Origin: Blastomyces gilchristii SLH14081 | Lineage: Eukaryota > Ascomycota > Eurotiomycetes > Onygenales > Ajellomycetaceae | Length of the DNA: 64,000 nucleotides | NCBI RefSeq assembly: GCF_000003855.2 | Contig: NW_003101680.1 | Coordinates: forward strand, 2,626,729 to 2,690,728 | Direction of reading: 5' to 3' | Part shown: positions 56,688 to 64,000 of the stretch, in pieces | How positions within the stretch are numbered: position 1 is the first letter of the stretch | Layout: each line of letters begins with the position of its first letter | The notes under the pieces: generated by a model | The model's database searches: none | The model's input: only the letters and a program-made list of their open reading frames with translations | What the model was told of the DNA's origin: nothing | Program-made: the position numbers and the translations under genes

Positions 56688-58280
56688 TAACTCTGGAAAT
56701 GAACTGGATTGAAATAGATTTCTTGATTGGAATGAAAATAATTCTTCAAAGAAAATGCCTTCTCAACTGTACAGACTATGCTCTCTGATTAAAAATCAAT
56801 TTTCTTCTTTAAATGTTGAAAAAGTTGATCATGAGAAGTTATCTCTTTGAAGAGAAAAGCTTGAATCTCTTATAGACTTACAAATAAGTGAACTATTAAA
56901 AGAGAAAGAATATGAACAGTATTTAAAGAGAATTTCTATAATTAATATAAAAGACTCTATTCTGATTTATTCAGATGACTTAAAAAATGAGAACTTAAAT
57001 AGATTAGATACAGACATTGCTTATACTGAAGATAATATTAATTTTATCTCAGATTTCTGAAATCTAGACTCTGAATATGAAGTCTTTGATACTGAACTAT
57101 TTATAATAGTGAAAGCTTTCAAACTCATTGAAATAAAATCTTATAAAAGAGGAAATTATTTGAAAGAGATATGAATATTCTCTGATAATTAAGCTGCTTT
57201 AAAAAGACTTAGAAATAGTCAGATTTATAATAATTAAATGAATCTTGAACTGATCTTAAACTCTGTTTTGAAAATTCAAAAGAGAAGAATATCAAAGCTG
57301 ATAATTCATCTACACTAAGTTTCTACTTATATGAATATTCATAATAATGAATTGACTCATTCAGCTGTAAAAAAGAGTGCAGAATTAAGCAGATCTATTC
57401 AAAAAATTATATTCTAGTCTTTTATAAAGAGAAAAATAAAAGAATCTTGTTTAGACAAGTGAAATGAAAGCTGGTAGAAATAAAAGAAGAGTATACATTA
57501 TTCAAGATTTGAAATAAAATCTAAGTGAAAATCTTGTTTAATTAAATATAAAAAGAAAATATTCTCATCTATAATACAGCTGAAACTAGAACATGACTAT
57601 TTCAAATCTTATATACAAAGATTTGATGATAGATTTGACTCAATAGAATGCTCATTCTGTAATATAAATGAGAATTCTGAGTATATTATAATGCACTGTG
57701 CATTATACAATAGTCTCAGAGTCAGATTGAAAGAGAAGTATGATCTAAATCAATTAAATATGAGATTCTTATTCTTAACTGAGACAGGAATTAAATACTT
57801 AATAGACTTTCTATCAGAAACTTAAGCAGCTATAAGAAAATGACTAAATTCAGAATTATCTGAATATGAAGAGGAGAAAATCAATCAGATATAGTCTGTT
57901 AAAACAGCTATACACTCTCTTTTAATAATTTGTTTTATTATAGTCTCTCTTTACTTTATCTTTTTCTTTATCTTTTTCTTTCAATTTCTTTCTATCTATC
58001 TATTTAATGTGTCTATCTTTGAGACTGTGTTCTTTTTCTCTTTTCTTTTGTCATGATATTGTCAAATGATTTCAAAGTATTAAAAAATGTTAAAACACTG
58101 TAATTTGTAAACAGTTTTTGTATTCTGAGCTGGAATTTTCTGATTTTGCATATCTGAAATTGATGAATGTATAATAGTTAACTTTACAGACATAGAAAAA
58201 ACCCTGAGAACTAAAGTTCTCAGGTAGATATCATAGTCTCTGACTGCATACATCTATAATTGAAGAATAATAATAATAAT
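56688..58280 (+). pseudogene. LINE ORF2 3' part and tail within the chimera
   Basis: Homologous to LINE A 30305-31888. It enters in the ORF2 region after the RT and carries RNase H (DSILIYSD, NSDNXAALKRL-type blocks), the Cys/His C-terminus (CNINENSEYIIMHCALYNSL), the terminal TAG near 57893 and the 3' UTR with AAT tail. Heavily decayed, with TGA, TAA and TAG at Trp and Gln sites, in contrast to the intact-looking head. Confidence 0.88.
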
Positions 58281-58294
58281 AACTGTGAAACAAG
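58281..58294. repeat. chimera target-site duplication, right
   Basis: Second exact copy of AACTGTGAAACAAG; G3 sequence resumes here. Confidence 0.93.
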
Positions 58295-58478
58295 ATTAAG
58301 AGAATTAAATCAATGTTTACTAAGATCTCACTGAGTAATATAAGATAGAAGACTTGATATAATTGAATCTTAAGAATATACAGATTATATATTCATCTTA
58401 TACACTGAATTACTGTTATATCAAGTATAAAGTGATAGAAGTTTTAGATAGTTATAACTACTATCTTAATATATAATC
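58295..58478 (+). pseudogene. G3 GPY/F module
   Basis: Reads YKIEDLI, stop, LNLKNIQIIYSS, then KYKVIEVLDSYNYYLNI. This matches the post-integrase module 'GDLVWLNLKNI.T.RPSKKLD...GPF.VIEV....Y.L'. The homologous region on the minus strand at 5110-5290 is followed by a chromodomain. LINE D is inserted at its end. Confidence 0.75.
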
Positions 58479-60216
58479 AGAACCCTTGTACCACTCCTCT
58501 CAACCTGGCCCATCCCTGACAGAAAAGTACAAAAAGATACCTCAGCAACTGTACTCAATACATAATCGGCAGACACGACAACTATAAAATCAGTATATCT
58601 CAAGAAGCAGGTCCACCACGAACTCGCTCGATTTTTCGAATAAGAACCCGCCGATAGATCCATCGAAAAGCCCTCAATCATATGAGCATTTTGACCCCAT
58701 CGCCGACCGCATACCCCGTGTGGTGGTGGAGTTATCCAGCCAAACATGAACCAGACGTCGTTCAGAACTCCTGCGTGGGATTATCCCCCATTCTCCCCTA
58801 TCACACCACAACCCCGGGCCAAATTGCCATACAAATTGTAAGGTGAAGAGACCTAGCCATATGCACCAATCTTCTCGATTTTGGAAGATCCCTGATCAGT
58901 AGTTGTGAAGATATCTGAGGAGCAACCTCCGCGAAAACCCTGTCCATCTTTGATGTTTCAAAACACCAACGCCAAGTCCCACCCTTGTACCGCCCTTCCC
59001 AATCTGGCCCATCCCCGGCAGAAATATACAAAAAGATACCTCAGTGATAATATCAAGCACATAATCAACAGCCACTTCTGAAGTGTAACCTCCACAGTCT
59101 GTCTTCAGTGTATCTAGACATCAATGCCAAGTCTCACCCTCATATCACCCCTCTCAATCTGGCCCATCTCCAACAGAAAAGTACAAAAAGATACCTCAGT
59201 AACTGTACTTGATACATAATCAGCAGACACAACAACTATAAAATCAGTATATCTCAAGATCTGACTGAGCCTTTGATCCCTGCACAGTGAGATATATTAA
59301 ATCTAGTTTTAATACCTCAATATTCAATAGATTCTGCAAGAGATTGAGAACAGCAATACTAGATTTCTATTGAATTTAAGAATTAACTCTATATTGATAT
59401 AATCATTGACAAAGTCTTCTATTTTAAGATATAAATAACCAGTTTCTCTACATCTCACTGACAATATTTATATTATTATATAGAAACAGACTTATATTCT
59501 CTATAATATCAAGACTCTGAAGAGGAAAAGTCTTGATAGAGAGTATATAGTAGTACATATCTTAGCAGTTTCTATCTCATTCTTCTGTAGCAGTTAATGC
59601 AAAAAAAAAGATCTTAGAAATAGTTTTTTACTTCTCTTGAAAAAGTAAGATGTTTTTCTCTGAGTTTTATATAATATTCTTACAAAGAATTAAAAACAGA
59701 GTTGTTTTCTATCATAATTTCATATTCTTTTAAGTAAGAATTACTTTTTCAGTGACTGAAGAGCTTTCATTAATACTTAATTCTTTTTTACACTCTTTAT
59801 TAACTGATTTGAGTTGCACACTTGTTGTGTGAGAAGAATTGAATGATTTAGAATAAAATTGAATAGTTTTAATCAATTTCTCTGCAAAAAATTGATTTAT
59901 TTTTTATCAGTTTTTCTCTCAAAAACTGTCATATTATCTGATTTATTATCAATTGATATCATACTTTTTCTCACTGTATTTCAAGAAAGAGATTGTAAAG
60001 ATTTTATTGATTTATCTTAAAAATCAATTTTAGTTTATTAGATTCTCTTTAAAAATCTAACCTAGTTACTGAACTAGTGTGAAAAAAATCAGGTGTTTTA
60101 TACATAAAAGTCTTTTATTCTTCTTTTGAAACAGTCTGACCAACTTTTCAATTGAAAACAGACTTAGAAATATCTCAATTGAAACAGTCTGATCAACTTT
60201 TCATTGAGTAAAAACA
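58479..60216 (+). promoter_or_regulatory. LINE D 5' UTR with an additional upstream subunit
   Basis: Where LINE A and C begin (CTCCACCACGAACTCGC), LINE D is preceded by ~125 bp (58479-58605) matching the second UTR subunit (ending GTATATCTCAAG, compare 59255). Tandem promoter monomers of this sort are known from mouse L1. The outer 58479-59090 part is rich in CpG and CC/GG; the inner part is AT-rich. Confidence 0.65.
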
Positions 60217-61821
60217 ATGAGTTCAAAAATACACTCAGTTGATGTGAAAAAAGATGCTTTCTCAAATGCTATTCCTGAGATTGAAATTCTGAAGAGAAGA
60301 AAGAAAGAAGAAATAGAGAAATAACAAGTTCTTAAAATACAGGAACTTGAAAAAGCAAGTAAGATTCTTGAAAAGCAGTGTCTGAGTGAGATAAATGAAG
60401 AAGTTCTGTTAATTCTTCATACTCAGGCTAGACAACTACAGAAGATGATCAAGTTCAAACTTGAAATCTCAAACACAGTTTAAAAAACCTTGAAAATTCC
60501 TAGTATAATCACTGACTCTTCATCTTACTCTTCTTCTTTCTTTTTTCCTACTTCTTCTTCTTCTTTGAATCAGAAGAAAATATATGCTCAAGCAGCTGAA
60601 TCTGCTGTCTCTAAATCTGCTATCTCAAAACCTGCTTAAAATCCTGAGAAAACTGAGAAGAATACTGCTCATGCCTCTATTTATAGAAAAGTGAAAAAGA
60701 AAATATAAAAAGAGAAAAACTTTCAAATCTTCAGAAATAGAAGACTTATTCTCAAAGTCTTAAATCAGGATATTCTGCAAAGAAACAAGCTAAACTCAAA
60801 TCTCATTTTCAGAATCAGAAATGAAATTAATCAGCAGTTCTTTTCTCAGTTGATAACTGATATTAAAGTTCAAAAACCAGTTATAGCTTTAATTAAGTCA
60901 TTATTTTTTGAAAACTTCATTATTCTGACTACAATGTCTGAATTCAGTGCTGAATTCCTTATTCAGAATGAGAATCTCTAAAAGTGAGCAGTAGAATCTT
61001 TGTTAAATACAATAATTCTATCTGAAAGAGATGAAAAGTGAGACAAATTCATTCTTTATAATATTTCAGTTGAAATTTTTGACTGTGAAGAAGGAATGCT
61101 ACTTCTCAAAAATGAATTGAAAGAATACAACTCTATTCAACTGAGAAAGAAGCCTGTATAACTAAATTCAATTAAGTTCAGACAAAGCAGGAGAAATGCC
61201 TCTGTTCTAGTATATATAAAAACACTTGAACAGTCAAAGATCTCTGAAGTAAGAGTAGCAGATTTGAAAATGAGAGTTCATGAATATATAGACTCAAGAA
61301 TGAATCTCAAAGCTCAAACATAGTGTTCAAACTGTCAAAGATATGAACACTTTGCAATCTCATGTTTTAGAGACTCAAAATATGTATTCTGTGCCAGAGA
61401 TCACAAAACTAGTAAGCATAAATGTGAAACATGCTCAAAAAGAGATGAAATTTGTCAACATACTCTGCTTAAGTGCTCTAATTGTAAAGAAAAACATGTA
61501 TCTAGCTCAAAAGAATGTATGTTTACTTCTAGAACTCAAAAGAACTGAAGAAAAGAATAAGCTCAAAGTCAATCTAGAACTGAAGAGAAAGGTCAAGTCA
61601 GTAGACTTATAACTGCAAGCTTAAAAAGAAGAAACTCTCAACTATCTAAGTCTTCAAACTTCAATTCTTCAGCTAAATATAAACAGAATTTGAATTCTCA
61701 AACTTCTGTTAAGATTAGAGAATTGAGAAATAACTCTGATAATAAACTAGATATAATGTAAGTAGTTGAGATTTCTACTTTTCAGAACAGTTATAATCTA
61801 CTATCTGATAATAGTGATTAG
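60217..61821 (+). pseudogene. LINE D ORF1
   Basis: ATG at 60217-60219 and TAG at 61819-61821. Same plan as LINE B and C, with the TAA at codon 36. Knuckle region 61320-61550: CSNCQRYEHFAISCF, then YVFCARDHKTSKHKCETC and CQHTLLKCSNCKEKHVS, which keep their Cys and His residues best of all copies (reading through one TAG-type change). The open segment 61343-61612 is an off-frame shadow of this gene. Confidence 0.82.
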
Positions 61822-61909
61822 ATTCTACTCTACTCTCTTTTAGTATGAATATACAACAAAAATAACAAAAAAAGTTTAAAAACTCTTCAAAAATTACATT
61901 TATTCAAAA

Positions 61910-64000
61910 TAATGTGAATAGAAACTCAAATTGTATTTATTCTTGTCTTCAAATTATATTTGAATAAAAAGTTGATTTTATACTGCTTCAGGAGCTGAAT
62001 TTTGATGCTGAGTAAAAATATGTTATTTCTCATTCAAGCTACTACTGCTTTTTATCTCAAAAGTCTGAGATAAAGTCAAGAGTAGTGATCTATAAAAGAA
62101 AGAGATCAAGATATCAATTTAATCTAAGATTTGATATCATGTCTGACCCTGATATTCTGGTGAGTGATATTATAGATAAAGAAAATGAGTTTGATACTAT
62201 ACAGCTTATAAATATCTATAATGAAAAGTCATTGAAGAAAAATAACAATATCTGAATAATTGATAGAGGATTTCTGAACATAACTTCATCAAGAAACTCT
62301 ATAATTACAGGAGATTTCAATGCACATTATTCCTGATAAAATTCAGAATGCAAGAGAGTAGTGAGAGCTGATAATCTGATTGAATGAATCTTTGAGCATT
62401 CAATAGATTTGGTTAATAAGTCTGATCAACAAACATTCTTTAAAAAAGACATGAAATAGAAGTCTATTATAGATCTAATCTTCATATCACAAAATCTAAT
62501 GAAAAGAAGACTTGTAAACTGATTTATTAATTCAAATGAGACATCAGAATCAGATTATGAGATTATTCAATTTGATATTGAACTGAGTGAAAAACAAATG
62601 AGTGAAANNNNNNNNNNNNNNNNNNNNNNNNNNNNNNNNNNNNNNNNNNNNNNNNNNNNNNNNNNNNNNNNNNNNNNNNNNNNNNNNNNNNNNNNNNNNN
62701 NNNNNNNNNNNNNNNNNNNNNNNNNNNNNNNNNNNNNNNNNNNNNNNNNNNNNNNNNNNNNNNNNNNNNNNNNNNNNNNNNNNNNNNNNNNNNNNNNNNN
62801 NNNNNNNNNNNNNNNNNNNNNNNNNNNNNNNNNNNNNNNNNNNNNNNNNNNNNNNNNNNNNNNNNNNNNNNNNNNNNNNNNNNNNNNNNNNNNNNNNNNN
62901 NNNNNNNNNNNTGATAAAGAGTTCAAACCGTCAGAAATGAATATTTTTCAGATATTAAAAGAGTTAAAACAGACTGCTAGAATAAATTTCTTAAAGAAGT
63001 ATAAGAGAAGAAAGTTTTTAAAGCTTTTAACTATACTAAAACAAGAAGTGTAGCAAAACTTCCAGTCTTAGAATATGAGTTTCAGAATGAATCATATACA
63101 GCAAACTCTTTTAAGGAAAAATGTCAAGCTTTTATGAGAATTCTCTTTCAGAACTCATCAGATTCAGATTCAGATTCAGAGAAAGAGAATATATCACTTC
63201 TCAACTACATTGATGAAAATGACTGAGAATGGCCTGATCTTACACAAGATGAATTAGAGTCAGCTATCTTCTCAAGTTCTGTTAAAACTGCTGCAGATCC
63301 TGATTCAATTAATCACTTGATTATTTAAAATATATATTCCTACTTAAAGAATGAATATTTTGAGCTCTTTTTCAATCTCTTGAAAAATGAATATTATTCT
63401 GAATGCTGGAGAGAAGCCACTGAAGTGATTCTTATAAAACCTAATAGAAAAACTTCAATTCCTAAGTTATATAGAGTAATATCTCTATTGAACTGCCTAG
63501 AAAAGGTTTTAGAAAAGATAATGACTACTTAACTATCTTTTATAAGCTCTATAGATGATTCTCTTTTATTCAGTGAACAAATGAGAGATAGAAAACAGTG
63601 TTCTGCAATTAACACTGTTCTCTCAGTTGTTCATGATATTTAAATAGCAAAGTATGAGAGTCTGGTCTCAACTGCAGTTTTTATTGATATAAAAGAAGCA
63701 TTTAATCATGTTTCAAAGTCAAAGTTAATTCAGATATTGAAGATATTAAAACTGTCACTTTCTCTAATAAAATAAGTTAACTGTTTTATATCTAAAAGAA
63801 TTATACAACTCTTCTTTGATGGAATGAAATAAGACAAGACTGAGATAAAAATAGAAGTATCATAGAGATCTTCAATCTCACTTATTTTATTTACAATATA
63901 CACTGTATATCTATTCAAAAATAGAAATATGAGAATAGTGTTATCTCTGAGTTATATGAATGATATTGATCTAATCTACAGCTCAAAAACTATCAAAGAG
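61910..64000 (+). pseudogene. LINE D ORF2 (endonuclease and RT), incomplete
   Basis: Endonuclease: NRNSNCIYSCLQIIF, KVDFILLQELNFDAE, DTIQLINIYNEKSLK and GDFNAHYS (near 62310). After the N gap, the pre-RT and RT region follows: NSLKNEYYSECWREATEVIL (near 63390), then FIDIKEAFNHVSKSKLI and SYMNDIDLIYSSKTIK at the window end (the Y-x-DD block reads MND). Broken by TGA, TAA and TAG at Trp/Gln sites; continues beyond the window. Confidence 0.85.
62608..62911. other. assembly gap (304 N)
   Basis: Undetermined bases inside LINE D ORF2. The flanks align to LINE C at 39914 and 39609 (minus), which are separated by exactly 304 bases, so the gap length appears correct. The X-containing open frames across it are meaningless. 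Confidence 0.95.

Larger units (their letters stand above)
55927..58280 (+). mobile_element. chimeric retroposon: tRNA-like head + unknown body + LINE 3' half
   Basis: A 2354-bp unit bounded by an exact 14-bp duplication and ending in the LINE AAT tail, so it integrated in one event. Its parts are a tRNA-like sequence (55927-56007), a GC-rich non-coding body (56008-about 56687) and a 5'-truncated Tad LINE (about 56688-58280). Fusion of unrelated sequence to a LINE 3' end by template switching during reverse transcription is known from MINE elements (WEIRD plus MGL) in Magnaporthe. This one differs in having a pol III-like head. Whether it is a multicopy family cannot be told from one window. 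Confidence 0.85.
50992..58478 (+). mobile_element. G3: chromovirus-type Ty3/gypsy, 3' end outside window
   Basis: Plus-strand element with 5' LTR, gag, protease, RT, RNase H, integrase and GPY/F module in the usual order. The chimeric retroposon interrupts it at 55927-58280 and LINE D interrupts it at about 58479. Its chromodomain and 3' LTR are therefore not here, but the same family at 4462-5340 supplies both. Confidence 0.85.
58479..64000 (+). mobile_element. LINE D: Tad-like LINE, 3' end outside window
   Basis: Plus-strand LINE of the same younger subfamily as LINE B and C. It has an unusually extended 5' end, then 5' UTR, ORF1, ORF2 endonuclease, an N gap, and RT to the window end. The left target duplication cannot be confirmed without the right end. 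Confidence 0.88.

Noticed and set aside
62567..63053. ORFs spanning the N gap
   Set aside because: They are open only because undetermined bases cannot form stops; the locus is LINE ORF2.

Overview
This is a repeat-only stretch of a nuclear fungal genome, most likely a filamentous ascomycete. Supporting signs are a Tad-type LINE with an RNase H domain, chromodomain Ty3/gypsy elements, a Ty1/copia remnant, a hAT transposon whose genes carry short GTAAGT introns with TACTAAC-type branch points, and pervasive C-to-T / G-to-A decay resembling repeat-induced point mutation (RIP). CpG, CpC and GpG are scarce, and most in-frame stops sit where Trp or Gln codons are expected. I found no intact host gene, rRNA or functional tRNA gene, and no CRISPR or prokaryotic feature. 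Element names (G1-G3, LINE A-E) are mine.

Layout. 3-946: 3' end of a copia element. 947-1452: a deletion derivative (MITE) of the hAT element. 1453-3683: gypsy G2 fragment (copy 1) carrying a clean SINE at 2542-2917. 3684-4461: LINE E 3' fragment. 4462-5340: LTR plus GPY/F and chromodomain end of a G3-family chromovirus. 5341-8268, 31903-34636 and probably 49593 onward: gypsy G2 copy 2 (minus). Its RNase H is split by LINE A (8269-31888, 14-bp target duplication). LINE A contains an inverted LINE B, and LINE B's 5' UTR is split by chromovirus G1-a (14548-27567, 5-bp duplication). G1-a in turn contains a hAT element (16548-22311, 8-bp duplication). A second G1 copy, G1-b (34642-49587, 5-bp duplication), contains a full-length 7.67-kb LINE C (36315-43988, 13-bp duplication). 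49593-50991 is mostly unassigned AT-rich sequence. Chromovirus G3 (plus) begins at 50992 and is interrupted by a chimeric retroposon (55927-58280, 14-bp duplication). LINE D starts at about 58479 and runs off the window, with a 304-base N gap.

The most interesting content is in the hAT element. It encodes a recognisable hAT transposase, an unrecognised charged protein, and, on the opposite strand, a spliced gene that aligns through the histone-fold core of histone H3. Introns of all three genes share one short motif. Second is the chimeric retroposon. It has a tRNA-like pol III head, about 680 bp of unknown GC-rich structured sequence and a 5'-truncated LINE 3' end, inserted as one unit. Its head is unmutated while its LINE half is decayed, a natural test of homology-dependent mutation. 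A tRNA-headed SINE shares the LINE 3' tail, so the LINE machinery probably mobilised both. G1 also carries a conserved antisense Cys-rich ORF between pol and its 3' LTR.

All boundaries given as exact rest on target-site duplications read directly from the sequence. Others are approximate. Protein calls come from motif recognition by eye, without database searches.
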